From assembly GCF_040656415.1 (NCBI RefSeq), contig NZ_JBFAMC010000007.1, positions 62,001 to 126,000 on the forward strand: a DNA stretch of 64,000 nt, in the 5' to 3' direction. Each line of letters starts with the position of its first letter. Position 1 is the first letter of the stretch. The translations under genes were made by a program, and so were the position numbers. The stretch is from Rhodococcus_F sp040656415. GTDB taxonomy: Bacteria; Actinomycetota; Actinomycetes; Mycobacteriales; Mycobacteriaceae. Below the pieces are notes generated by a model. The model was not told where the DNA came from, searched no databases, and was given only the letters and a program-made list of their open reading frames with translations. This document shows, piece after piece, positions 52,539 to 63,200 of the stretch.

Positions 52539-53732
52539 GTGCTGCTCAACGTGGAACCACGCCCCAGCCTGTTCCGCGTAGCCGGTCTACCCACGGCCAT
52601 GGTGATGGGCGCCGCCGCGTTCGGTGGTTGGGCGGTGTTGCTTCCGGTCGTTCCGTTGGCCGTTTCTTTGTCCGGCGGTTCGGATGCACTGGCAGGCGGT
52701 GTGACCGCCGTTTTCATGGCCGCTACCGTTCTTACACAACTGGCAGTGCCCTTGCTCTTGCGCCGGTGGGGACACCGGTGGGTACTTGCCATCGGGTGTG
52801 TGCTGCTGGGTCCACCCTCACTGCTGCTCTTGCTTTCGGTCCACGCTGTTCCCGTGCTCGCGGTGTCTGCCGTGCGAGGGACGGGCTTCGGAATGCTCAC
52901 CGTCGCCGGGTCCGCGTTGGTCGCCGAACTCGTGCCGCGCGAAATGCTCGGGCGAGCGACGGGTGCTCAGGGAATCGCGGTCGCCGGCTCGCAGATGGTG
53001 GGTCTGCCAGCGGGCCTTGCGATCATGCAGCGATGGTCCGCTACCCCGGTGTTCGTGATCGGGGCCTTGATTCCGGTGGTCGCTGTGGTGGCGATCGCAC
53101 GATTGCCCGCGATCGAGACCCGCCCCGACCGCGTGTCCGACGGCCGCATTCCACTGCGGGTGTTTCTCACGCCGTGGCTGGCGATTGCGGTCGCTGCGGC
53201 CGCGTTTGGTGGGCTGTCCAGCCTGCTGCCGATCGCACTCGACGATCGGGCCTCATTCGCCGGGGTGATTCTCGCGGTTTCGAGCGGGGCGACACTCCTC
53301 GGACGGTATACGGCAGGATTCGTCTCCGACCGGATCGGAGTGGGACGCGCATTGATGCCTGCGTTGGCGCTTGCATGCACAGGCTTGGTGTTGTTCTCCT
53401 TCGGTGCGGCGAACCAAGCGTCAATGACTCTGTTGATTTGCGCGGCAGTCGCCTTCGGGTTGGGATTCGGCGGAGTGCAGAACGAGTCGTTGGTGATGGT
53501 ATTCACAGGGGCGGGTCCCTCACGGTTCGGCGCCGCGAGCGCCGGTTGGAACATCGGCTTCGACGCCGGAGCGGGATTCGGGGCTCTCTCGCTCGGAGTC
53601 ATCGCCTCTGTGGCTGGGTACTCCTGGGTGTTCGCAGTCGCCGCGGGTGCTGTTGCGGTTGTTCCGGCTGCCGGGCTGGTCGTCGGCCGCACGCTCAGGG
53701 CTGCGGAGACGCCGGATAGGCTGACGGCATGA
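52539..53732 (+). CDS. MFS transporter within his operon
   Basis: 397 residues, about 12 hydrophobic segments. GTG 52539 directly follows the previous stop. Family-typical GTGFGMLTVAGSALVAELVP and LGFGGVQNESLVMVF are seen. Its place between hisB and hisH, coupled by overlap to hisH, is shared with other mycolata, so it may move histidine or an intermediate, but this is inference only. Confidence 0.85.
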   Translation: MLLNVEPRPSLFRVAGLPTAMVMGAAAFGGWAVLLPVVPLAVSLSGGSDALAGGVTAVFMAATVLTQLAVPLLLRRWGHRWVLAIGCVLLGPPSLLLLLSVHAVPVLAVSAVRGTGFGMLTVAGSALVAELVPREMLGRATGAQGIAVAGSQMVGLPAGLAIMQRWSATPVFVIGALIPVVAVVAIARLPAIETRPDRVSDGRIPLRVFLTPWLAIAVAAAAFGGLSSLLPIALDDRASFAGVILAVSSGATLLGRYTAGFVSDRIGVGRALMPALALACTGLVLFSFGAANQASMTLLICAAVAFGLGFGGVQNESLVMVFTGAGPSRFGAASAGWNIGFDAGAGFGALSLGVIASVAGYSWVFAVAAGAVAVVPAAGLVVGRTLRAAETPDRLTA

Positions 53733-54364
53733 GTGTTCCCTCGGTTGTCGTCCTCGACTACGGCTCCGGCAATCTGCATTCGGCCACGCGCGCGCTGGCC
53801 AGGACCGGCGCCAGCGTGGAGGTAACTTCCGACCACAAAGTGGCGCTGGCGGCCGACGGCCTGGTAGTTCCCGGAGTCGGCGCATTCGCGGCCTGCATGG
53901 AAGGACTTCGAGCGGTTCGCGGCGAACGGATCATCGGTCAGCGCCTCGCCGGTGGACGGCCGGTCCTCGGAATCTGCGTCGGCATGCAGATCCTCTTCGA
54001 GCAGGGCGTCGAGTTCGGCGTCGCGGCGGAGGGCTGCGGCGAATGGCCTGGGACCGTCGAACGACTCCAGGCCGATGTGCTGCCGCACATGGGTTGGAAC
54101 ACGGTCGAGGCGCCGGACAGCAGCATCCTTTTCGCGGGCATCGATCGTGATACGCGCTTCTACTTCGTCCACTCCTATGCAGCCCAGACCTGGGAACTTC
54201 CGACTCCGGAGAGGCTCGCGCCCCCGGCGCTGACGTGGGCCGACTACGGCGGCAAATTCCTCGCAGCTGTCGAGAACGGAGCGCTGTCCGCCACACAGTT
54301 CCACCCCGAGAAGTCCGGAGACGCGGGTGCGGAGTTGCTGAGCAACTGGGTCGGGAGCCTGTGA
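53729..54364 (+). CDS. hisH: Imidazole glycerol phosphate synthase, glutaminase subunit
   Basis: 211 residues, class I glutamine amidotransferase that feeds ammonia to HisF. Catalytic Cys in PVLGICVGMQILFE, His/Glu in ATQFHPEKSGDAG. VVPGVGAFAACMEGL forms the oxyanion region. ATG 53729 overlaps the MFS stop. Confidence 0.95.
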   Translation: MSVPSVVVLDYGSGNLHSATRALARTGASVEVTSDHKVALAADGLVVPGVGAFAACMEGLRAVRGERIIGQRLAGGRPVLGICVGMQILFEQGVEFGVAAEGCGEWPGTVERLQADVLPHMGWNTVEAPDSSILFAGIDRDTRFYFVHSYAAQTWELPTPERLAPPALTWADYGGKFLAAVENGALSATQFHPEKSGDAGAELLSNWVGSL

Positions 54365-54446
54365 GGCACGGTTTGCACCGCGCCGGGTGCCGATCAAGAG
54401 GACCCGAGGCCCGGTTCGGACCGCTGAGCGACTAGGGTTGTCGCAC

Positions 54447-55181
54447 GTGAGCTTGGTTCTTTTGCCTGCTGTAGATGTCGTCAACGGTGAAGCTGTTCGC
54501 CTCGTCCAGGGGGAGGCTGGGAGCGAGACCGGATATGGTTCGCCGCGTGACGCAGCCCTCGCGTGGCAGAACGACGGCGCGGAGTGGGTGCATATCGTCG
54601 ACCTCGATGCTGCTTTCGGGCGCGGTTCCAATCGCGAACTGCTCGCCGACGTCGTGGGCGAACTCGACATCAAGGTGGAACTGTCCGGTGGGATTCGCGA
54701 CGATGCGTCGCTCGAGGCCGCACTGGCGACAGGGTGTGAACGCGTCAACCTCGGCACCGCCGCCATCGAGAATCCCGACTGGTGTGCCCGCGCGATAGCC
54801 AAGTATGGCGAAAAGATAGCTGTTGGTCTGGACGTGCGGCTCATTGACGGCGACTACCAACTCCGTGGCCGTGGTTGGGTGACTGAGGGCGGGGGCCTGT
54901 GGGAGACCCTCGCCAGACTCGACAAGGACGGGTGCTCGCGGTATGTCGTCACCGATGTCAGCAAGGACGGCACCCTAACCGGTCCCAACCTCGAACTCCT
55001 TGCGCAAGTCTGCGCGGCCACCGATGCGCCGGTAGTCGCGTCAGGTGGTGTCTCGACCATCGCCGATCTCGAGGCGATAGCTGGGCTCGTCGACCAGGGA
55101 GTCGAGGGATCAATCGTCGGAAAGGCTCTCTACGCTGGACGATTCACCCTCCCCGAAGCGATCGCTGCGGTCTCGGGCTGA
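54447..55181 (+). CDS. hisA: Phosphoribosyl isomerase (HisA/PriA)
   Basis: 244 residues, (beta/alpha)8 isomerase for ProFAR; in many actinobacteria the same protein also does the TrpF reaction (PriA). LLPAVDVVNGEAVRLVQGEAG holds the first catalytic Asp (residue 10) and VVTDVSKDGTLTGPNLELLA the second. GTG 54447 fits family N-termini (MSLVLLPAVD). Whether it is bifunctional cannot be told here; no trpF is in the window. Gap of 82 bases after hisH. Confidence 0.94.
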   Translation: MSLVLLPAVDVVNGEAVRLVQGEAGSETGYGSPRDAALAWQNDGAEWVHIVDLDAAFGRGSNRELLADVVGELDIKVELSGGIRDDASLEAALATGCERVNLGTAAIENPDWCARAIAKYGEKIAVGLDVRLIDGDYQLRGRGWVTEGGGLWETLARLDKDGCSRYVVTDVSKDGTLTGPNLELLAQVCAATDAPVVASGGVSTIADLEAIAGLVDQGVEGSIVGKALYAGRFTLPEAIAAVSG

Positions 55182-55192
55182 ATGCACCGACG

Positions 55193-56026
55193 ATGAGCTT
55201 GTCCCGCAACCCCCAGGAACTGCTGGCTATCGCTGCCGAACTTCTGGACGGTGTGCACGACCGTTTCGTCTCCGGTGTCGGGGCGCCGAGTGCGGTGCAC
55301 AAGGGTCCCGATGACTTCGCCACCGCCGTCGATCTAGAACTCGAAAAGCGGCTGACCGGAGAACTCCGCGATCGGACCGGTATCGACGTCCACGGTGAGG
55401 AGTTCGGCGGCCCCGACTTCGACGGTGGACCCATCTGGGTCCTCGATCCCATTGACGGCACCTTCAACTACTCGGCAGGGTTGCCCACCGCGGGCATCCT
55501 GCTCGCGCTCCTCGACGACGGCGTGCCCGTTCTCGGTCTCACTTGGCTGCCGCTTGTCGGCCGGCGGTACGCCGCCGTCGCGGGCGGACCCCTTCTGGAG
55601 AGCGGGCGACCGCTGCCGAGGCTCGGACGGGGGTCTCTGGCTTCATCGATCGTCGGTATGGGAGCTTTCAACATCGACAGCCATGGGCGGATCCCCGGCT
55701 CCTACAGGCTCCAGGTTCTCGCGCAGTTGAGCAGGGTGTCGTCGCGCATCCGGATTCACGGATCCATAGGTGTTGATCTGGCGTTCACCGCAGCCGGAAT
55801 ATTAGGCGGTGCAGTTGTTTTCGGACACAATGCATGGGACAACGCGGCTGGTGTCGCGCTGGTGCGGGCGGCTGGCGGCGTCGTAACGGATCTGGCCGGC
55901 GATCCATGGACGATCGATTCGGGTTCCGTGCTGGCCGGTGCACCGGGTGTGCACGGTGAGATTCTCGATATCCTCGGGTCACTGGGTGATCCACGTTCCG
56001 GGCTCGAAGGAGGGCACGCGCAATGA
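55193..56026 (+). CDS. impA: Inositol monophosphatase family protein in his operon
   Basis: 277 residues from ATG 55193. Metal-binding motifs VHGEEFGG, WVLDPIDGTFNYSAG and HNAWDNAAGVALVRAAGG define the IMPase fold. Related enzymes act on inositol phosphate, or as histidinol-phosphate phosphatase, the step otherwise missing from this operon; context favours a role in histidine synthesis, but corynebacterial ImpA is usually thought to be separate from HisN. Overlaps hisF by 4 bases. Confidence 0.88.
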   Translation: MSLSRNPQELLAIAAELLDGVHDRFVSGVGAPSAVHKGPDDFATAVDLELEKRLTGELRDRTGIDVHGEEFGGPDFDGGPIWVLDPIDGTFNYSAGLPTAGILLALLDDGVPVLGLTWLPLVGRRYAAVAGGPLLESGRPLPRLGRGSLASSIVGMGAFNIDSHGRIPGSYRLQVLAQLSRVSSRIRIHGSIGVDLAFTAAGILGGAVVFGHNAWDNAAGVALVRAAGGVVTDLAGDPWTIDSGSVLAGAPGVHGEILDILGSLGDPRSGLEGGHAQ

Positions 56027-56796
56027 CTCTGGCGATTCGGGTAATACCGTGTCTGGACGTTGACGACGGCCGCGTCGTCAAGGGTGTCAACTTCGAGAAC
56101 CTGCGCGACGCCGGTGATCCGGTCGAACTGGCTGCCGCCTACGACGCCCAGGGCGCAGACGAGCTCACCTTTCTCGACGTCACCGCGTCCACAGCGGACC
56201 GCGGCACCATGCTCGACGTTGTGAGCAGGACGGCGGAGCAGGTCTTCATTCCGCTGACAGTCGGCGGCGGAGTCCGCACCGTCGAGGACGTAGACCGACT
56301 CCTGCGTGCCGGAGCAGACAAGGTGAGCGTGAATACCGCGGCTATCGCCCGGCCGGAGTTGTTGCGCGAACTGAGTGAACGCTTTGGTTCGCAGTGCATC
56401 GTGTTGTCGGTGGATGCGCGAACCACGCCGGAGGGCGAGCCTGCCACCGCATCCGGGTGGGAAGTGACCACGCACGGCGGCAAGCGCGGAACCGGCATCG
56501 ATGCGGTCGAGTGGGCGGTTCGCGGCGCCGAGCTGGGAGTCGGGGAGATACTGCTCAACTCGATGGACGCCGACGGCACCAAGGTGGGATTCGACCTGCC
56601 GATGATCCGCGCAGTCCGTGCCGCCGTACACGTGCCAGTGATTGCGAGCGGGGGAGCGGGAGCCGTCGAGCACTTCGCACCCGCGGTCGGAGCCGGCGCC
56701 GACGCAGTACTGGCAGCCAGTGTCTTCCACTTCGGCGACATGTCGATCGGGGATGTGAAGAAGTCCATGCGCGAAGAAGGGATTGCCGTCCGATGA
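56023..56796 (+). CDS. hisF: Imidazole glycerol phosphate synthase, cyclase subunit
   Basis: 257 residues. VIPCLDVDDGRVVKGVNFEN (catalytic Asp) and ILLNSMDADGTKVGFDLPMI (second Asp) with VIASGGAGAVEHFAPA phosphate site. Partners HisH. ATG 56023 and its stop overlap both neighbours. Confidence 0.96.
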   Translation: MTLAIRVIPCLDVDDGRVVKGVNFENLRDAGDPVELAAAYDAQGADELTFLDVTASTADRGTMLDVVSRTAEQVFIPLTVGGGVRTVEDVDRLLRAGADKVSVNTAAIARPELLRELSERFGSQCIVLSVDARTTPEGEPATASGWEVTTHGGKRGTGIDAVEWAVRGAELGVGEILLNSMDADGTKVGFDLPMIRAVRAAVHVPVIASGGAGAVEHFAPAVGAGADAVLAASVFHFGDMSIGDVKKSMREEGIAVR

Positions 56797-57137
56797 GTCT
56801 CGATCCGGCGATTTCGTCACGGCTCAAGCGCAATGAGGCGGGGCTCTTCACCGCCGTGGTGCAGGAGAAGGCGACCAGCGACGTGCTGATGGTTGCGTGG
56901 ATGGACGACGAGGCGCTCGCCCGTACCCTCGAGACTCGCAAGGGCACGTACTACTCGCGATCGCGTCAGCAGTACTGGGTGAAGGGCGAGACATCAGGGC
57001 ACACACAGTATGTACACGAGGTGCGCCTCGACTGCGACGGCGACACAGTCCTGCTCGTCGTGGATCAGGTGGGCGCCGCGTGTCATACCGGGACGCACAC
57101 GTGCTTCGATTCCGATGTACTTCTTCGTGGCGAATAG
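56793..57137 (+). CDS. hisI: Phosphoribosyl-AMP cyclohydrolase
   Basis: 114 residues, single-domain HisI. LMVAWMDDEALARTLETRKG, YYSRSRQQYWVKGETSGHTQ, and the Zn/Mg site LDCDGDTVLLVVDQVGAACH followed by THTCF. The separate HisE and HisG enzymes are not in the window, as usual for actinobacteria. It ends the operon and converges on the NRPS gene 79 bases away. Confidence 0.95.
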   Translation: MSLDPAISSRLKRNEAGLFTAVVQEKATSDVLMVAWMDDEALARTLETRKGTYYSRSRQQYWVKGETSGHTQYVHEVRLDCDGDTVLLVVDQVGAACHTGTHTCFDSDVLLRGE

Positions 57138-57216
57138 GTTGCGGACGAACAAGTGTGGGCGCTCGTTGTAGTGAACGCATTTCGGCGGCGGTTTGTGCGA
57201 CCATGGACCGGCGCAC

Positions 57217-60200
57217 CTACTCGAGCATGATGCCGCAGATCTCTTTCATGATTTCGGGCAAGTCCATGTCGGGGTGTCTTGCGGCTACAGTCCGTTCGAT
57301 GATGTTACCCCGCACGAATTCGGCCCACTGCGGGCGTAATGGTTTGCTTGGTTTCCCGTCGTGAGTTGTATCGGCACGGACGATGAGCACATCCCCGACG
57401 TATAGGGGAGACTTGTACTCCAGTTGTAACTCCGTGTTGTTGAGAAGTATGTCGAATAGCCTTTCGTGAGAGACCGGGAATTCCGGAGAACTGACAATAT
57501 CTCCGTACCTGGCTTCCAATGCCGAACGAATATCGTTCCGAAGTTCGGCCTCGTCATCGAATGCTTGCCTGCTTTGCTCGTTGTTGGAAGGAGCACTCGG
57601 TGCACTGTCCAACACGACAAGTTGGCTGACCGAACGGCCCCGCCGGTGAAGTTCGAATGCCATGGCCTGGGCGATCACACCCCCGAATGACCACCCGAGC
57701 AGTTCGACGGGGCCACGGGGCGCCAGGGCAACTACTTCGTCGACGTAGTCGTGGACCATTTCTGGTATTGAGTGTGCTAGCGGTGTAATCCCGTCGAGGC
57801 CCCTGGCCTGGAGACCGTAGATTGGTTGGTCGGGAAGAAGTTGCGCGAAAGGCAGATAGCACCAGCACATTCCAGCACCGGGATGGATGCAGAACAGGGG
57901 AGGCCTGGAACCAGAGGGGCTGATGGTGAGCACGGGCTCGAGGGGGTTTGCTAATTCAGTCGTGAAGTCTTGGTGTAGTTGGGGGGCGAGTTCGGCAGTG
58001 GTGGGGGCGTCGAACAGGACCCGGATGGGTAGTTCGGTGCCGAGTTCGGTGCGGATGCGGCTGATCAGGCGGGTCGCGAGGAGGGAGTGGCCGCCCAGAT
58101 CGAAGAAGGAGTCGTCGATCCCGACCCGGGGAACACCGAGAATCTCGGAGTAGAGCTCGGCCAGGACGGTTTCGTCTCGGGTGCGGGGGGCACGGTAGTG
58201 CCCGGTGGTGTAGTCGGGGGCGGGCAGGGCTTTACGGTCGAGTTTGCCGTTCGCGGTCACCGGGAGTGAATCCAGGATCACGATCGCGGCGGGCACCATG
58301 TATTCGGGCAGCCGTTCGGCCAGGTATGCCCGTAGTTGGGTGGTGCGGTGGGTGGCGGCGGGGTCGTTGACGTACCGGGAGAGCGGCCCGACCTCGTCGG
58401 CGGGTTGGTACACGTCGGTCAGCGGGGTGCGCTGTGTGGTGGGGGTGTGTTGTGTGGTGGGGGTGTGGAAGATCGCGTCGAGGTGTCCGGGGGTGTTGGA
58501 GTAGGTGACGGCGGTGGTGTAGCCGGTTTCGTCGCCGATCCGGTGCAGGTCCTCGGTGGTCATGGCCTTGCCGGAACGGCTGTCGGGGTCGTCCCCGACA
58601 TCGGTGGGGAGGTCGGTGAGGGGGGTGTCGGGGTGGGTGTGGACGGCGGCGTGGTGGGCGGCGGTTTCGTCGATGACCCCGGCGTGGGGTATCCCGGTGA
58701 CCCGCAGGGCGTCCGGTCGCTGTTGGTCGAGCAGGTTTCGGAGTGCGGTGGTGTCGGGCAGGTCGTGCCAGGCGCGGGTGGGGACGGTGGCTGCGGATCG
58801 GGCCTCGGTGGGTGTGGTGTGGAGGGTGACGTCGTAGCGGTGGCGGGTCATTTCGGTGTCGGGGTGCCCGCGCTCGAGTTGGATGTCGACGGCGCCGATG
58901 TCGGTGTTGTCCCTGCCGAGCGCGAGGAAGAATTCCGGGGCCAGCAGCAGTTCCTGTTCGGTGGCGATGTCGCGTCGGATCTGGTCGAGGAGGTCGCCGG
59001 CGGTGGTGTCGGGGTGGGGGTTGGTGAGGTGGATGCCGGTGACGAACGCCGGCAGGGTGGTCAGGTTGCGGATGTCGCCGATGAACAGTGTCCCGCCGGG
59101 GGTCAGCAGGTGTAGTGCTTTGTCGATGACGTCGAGTAGGTAGGCGGCGTTCGGGAAGTATTGGATGACCGAGTTGAGGATGATGGTGTCGAAGTGTGCG
59201 GTGGGTAGTCCGTCGGTGTCGTCGGCGGGTTGGGTGCGCAGGTGGACCCGGTCGGTCCAGGGGGCGTGGTGTTTGGTGAGCCGGGTGCGGAGTGTGTCGA
59301 TGGTGGTGGCGGAAAAGTCTGTGGCCCAGTAGGAGTGGCAGTCGGGGGCGAGGTGGGTCAGGAGTAGTCCGGTGCCGACACCGATCTCGAGGATCCGGGT
59401 GGGGGACAGTTGTCGGATCCGGGCCACCGTGCCCGCACGCCATTGCCGCATCTGTTCGATCGGGACGGGTGCGCCGGTGTAGCTGCTGGTCCAGCCACGG
59501 AAGTCTTCCCAGAAACCGGTCTCGTCGGGGGGTGCGGCGTCACCGGTGTAGAGGTTGTCGTAGACGTGTTGCCATGTGGTGATCTGTTCGGTTTCCTGGG
59601 TCCGGTCGTGGGTCAGGGGGGTTTCGGGGTCGAGGACGACGTATCCGATCAACTGTTTGTCGTCGGTGGTGGATTCGCTGGTGGTGGCGGGTTCGCTGGT
59701 GGGGGCGGGGCGGGTGATGACGGTGGCTTGGGTGACGGTGGGGTGGGAGGTGAGGGCGGCTTCGATCTCGCCGGGTTCGATGCGGAATCCGCGGATCTTG
59801 ACCTGGTCGTCGGTGCGTCCGAGGAAGTCGAGGATCCCGTCCGTGCTCCAGCGCACGAGGTCTCCGGTGCGGTACATGCGCCCACCGTCGGTGGTGTCGG
59901 TGGCGTAGGGGTTGGCGACGAACCTTCCCGCGGTCAGTGTGGGTTGGTGGTGGTAGCCGCGGGCGACTTGGTCTCCGGCGACGTACAGTTCGCCGGGGAC
60001 TCCGGCCGGGACCGGGCGCAAACCGGTATCGAGGACGTAGACCTGGATGTTGGTGATCGGGGTGCCGATCGGCGCACTCGTTCCCGGCGGGAGGTCGCTG
60101 GTGCCCATGAGGTCACTGGTGGACAGGGAGTGGGTCGTGGCAATGACCGTAGTTTCGGTGGGGCCGTAGGCGTTGGCCAGCGTGGTGTGTGGGTGTTGTT

Positions 60201-63200
60201 GGGTGAAGTGTGCGGCTGTGTCGGTTCGTAGTGCCTCGCCGCCGGTGGCGATGTGGGTGACGTGGGTGCAGATTCGGTCGGTGATGCCGTCGGTGTCCTC
60301 GGTGAGGACCTCGAGCAGGGTGGGGGTGAGGAAGAGGGTGTCGACCTGTTGGTGGGTGACCAGGTCGGCGAGGGTGCGGGGGTCGAGGGGATTGGCTGCG
60401 GCAGTCACCAGCGTTGTGCCGGTCAATAGTGGGGGCCAGATCTCGAGGACGGAGGCATCGAATCCGATTGAGGAGTGCAGCAGTAGCCGGTTTCCGGGTC
60501 CTTCCGGCCAGCCGCGTACTGCCAGGGTCGTCAGGTTGTGGTGGGGGACGGCGACGCCTTTGGGGGTGCCGGTGGATCCGGAGGTGTAGATCAGGTAGGC
60601 CAGGTGCTGCGGGTGCAGGGGGGTGGTGCGGTCGGTGTCGCCGGGGTTGTGGGTGGGCTGGTGGTGCAGGTTGGTGGTGTCCGTGTGAAAGTGTGGGATT
60701 TCGTTGGGGGGCAGGGTGGTTGCGGTGGTGGTGTCGGTGATCAGTAGGTGGGGGTGGGCGTCGGTGAGGATGTGCCCGGTGCGGTTGCTGGGGTAGTTCG
60801 GGTCGAGGGGGAGGTAGGCGGCACCGGATTTGAGGATCGCGAGCAGGATGGTGATCAGCTCGGGGGTGCGGGGCAGGGCGACGGCGATCACGGTGTCGGG
60901 GCCGGCGCCGGTGTGGATGAGGTGGTGGGCCCACCGGTTCGCCTCGGTATTCAGTTGCGCGTATGTCAGGTGTTGGTTGTCGCAGGCCACCGCGATCTGA
61001 TCGGGGGTGGAGCGGACCTGGTGTTCGAACATGTCCGGGACGGTGGTGGCGGGGATCAGGGTGTGGGTGTGGGTGTGGTTCCAGGTTTCGAGGATGGTGT
61101 GGCGTTCATCTGGGTTGAGGATCTCGATGTCGGACAGGCGGGTGTGCGGGTCGGCTGCGATCGCGTCGAGGACGGTCAGGTAGCGGTGGGTGAGGGCGCG
61201 GACGGTGTGTGGGTCGAACAGGTCGGTGGCGTACTCGATCAGCGCGGGGATGTCCCGGTCGGGGGTGCCGGGGTCGATCAGGTGGACGGACAGGTCGAAT
61301 TTTGCGGTGCCGGTGGGGGCGGGCAGCACGGTGGTGTGCAGGTCGGGCAGGTCGAGGTCGGGCAGGGGGTTGTTCTGCCAGGCGAAGGCGACCTGGAACA
61401 GCGGGTGGTGGGCGGTGGTGCGAGTGGGGTTGAGCAGTTCGACGAGCAGTTCGAAGGGGATGTCTTGGTGGGTGTAGGCCGCCAGGGCCTTGCCGCGGAC
61501 CTGCTCGACGACGGCGTCGAGGGTGGGGTTGTGGGACAGGTCGACGCGCAGGACCCAGGTGTTGACGAAGAAGCCGATCAGGTCGGTCAGGGCGGTGTCG
61601 GTGCGGCCGGCGATCGGACCGCCGATGGTCAGGTCGTCGCCGGCGCCGAGCTTGTGTAGTAGCACGGCGAGGGCGGATTGGGTGAGCATCGACATGGTCA
61701 CCCCGTGGGTGCGGGCGAGTTGGTCGAGGCGGTGGTGCAGGTTCGCGGGGATGGTGAAGTCGATCGTGTCGCCGCGGTAGCTGGCGGTTTTGGGGCGGGG
61801 CCGGTCGATCGGTAGGGGTGTCAGATCCGGTGCCCCGCCGAGTTCGTCGTGCCAGTACCGGTATTGGGTGGACAGGGTGCTGTCGGGATCGGTGGTCTCG
61901 CCGAGGAGTTGGTGTTGCCAGAGGGTGTAGTCGGCGTAGTGGACCGGCAACGGCACCCAGATCGGTTCCTCACCGTGCCAGCGCGCGGTGTAGGCGTGGG
62001 TCAGGTCCCGGATCAGGGGGGCCATCGACCACCCGTCGCCAGCGATGTGGTGGAGCACCAGTACCAGCAGGTGCTCGTCGGGCCGGCGCCGCAATATGGT
62101 TGCCCGAAGCGGGATCTCGGTGGACAGGTCGAACCGGTATCCGGCCGCAGCGGGCACCGCGTCGTCCAGTTGGTGCGTGTCGAGGTCGGTGACCTCGATC
62201 GGGGTGGTGGCGTGGTCGGGGGACAGGATGTGTTGGAAGGGTTGGCCTTCGGTTGCTCCGAAGAGGGTTCGCAGGCTTTCGTGGCGGGCGACGACATCGT
62301 CGATCGCGGCGGTCAGCGCATCGGTGTTCAGGGGCCCGGTCAATCGGAGGGCGAGGGGGATGTTGTAGGTCGCCGAGGGGCCCTCGTATTGGTGGAGGAA
62401 CCACAGGCGCTGTTGGGCGTGGGACAACGGGATTCGGGTCGGTCGTGTCGTCGGTTCCAGTGGGGGGCGTACCGGTCGGGTGTTGTCGAGGCGGGCGCTG
62501 AGTTCGGCGATGGTGGGGGTGTCGAACAGGGTGCGGATGGGGAGTTCGGTGCCGAGGGTGGTGCGGATGCGGCTGATCAGGCGGGTTGCGAGGAGGGAGT
62601 GGCCGCCCAGATCGAAGAAGGAGTCGTCGATCCCGACCTGGGGGACACCGAGAATCTCGGAGTAGAGCTCGGTCAGGACGGTTTCGTCTCGGGTGCGGGG
62701 GGCGCGGTAGAGGTCGAGGCGGAAGTCGGGGTCGGGTAGTGCGGTGCGGTCGAGTTTGCCGTTCGCGGTCACCGGGAGTGCGTCCAGGATGACGATCGCG
62801 GCGGGGACCATGTACTCGGGCAACCGTCCAGCCGCATATCCGCGCAATCGGGCTGCGAGCTCGAACATCCCATCCCGGTCCTGGCGTTCGTCCTGGCGTT
62901 CGTCCTGGGTTTGGTCGTGGGCGAGGGGGGTGTCGGGGGCGAGGACGACGTATCCGATCAGTTGGTCTGCGGCAGTGTTGGATTCGTCGTCGGAGGCGGT
63001 ACCGGCGGGGCGGGTGATGACGGCGGCGTGGGTGACGGTGGGGTGGGTGGTGAGGGTGGCTTCGATTTCGGCAGGTTCGATGCGGAATCCGCGGATCTTG
63101 ACCTGGTCGTCGGTGCGGCCGAGGAAGTCGAGGACACCATCTGCGGTCCAGCGGACGAGGTCCCCGGTGCGGTACATGCGCCCGCCCACTGTGGTGCCGG

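Noticed and set aside
52967..54844. 625-codon minus-strand open frame opposite MFS, hisH and hisA
   Set aside because: Spans three well-supported genes and has no domain-like composition.
58232..59443. 403-codon minus-strand frame inside the NRPS region
   Set aside because: His/Arg/Pro/Thr repeats that are a frame shift of the NRPS methyltransferase region.
60748..61659. Plus-strand Gly/Val-rich frame of 303 codons
   Set aside because: Antisense of the NRPS C domain; composition follows from the C-rich coding strand.
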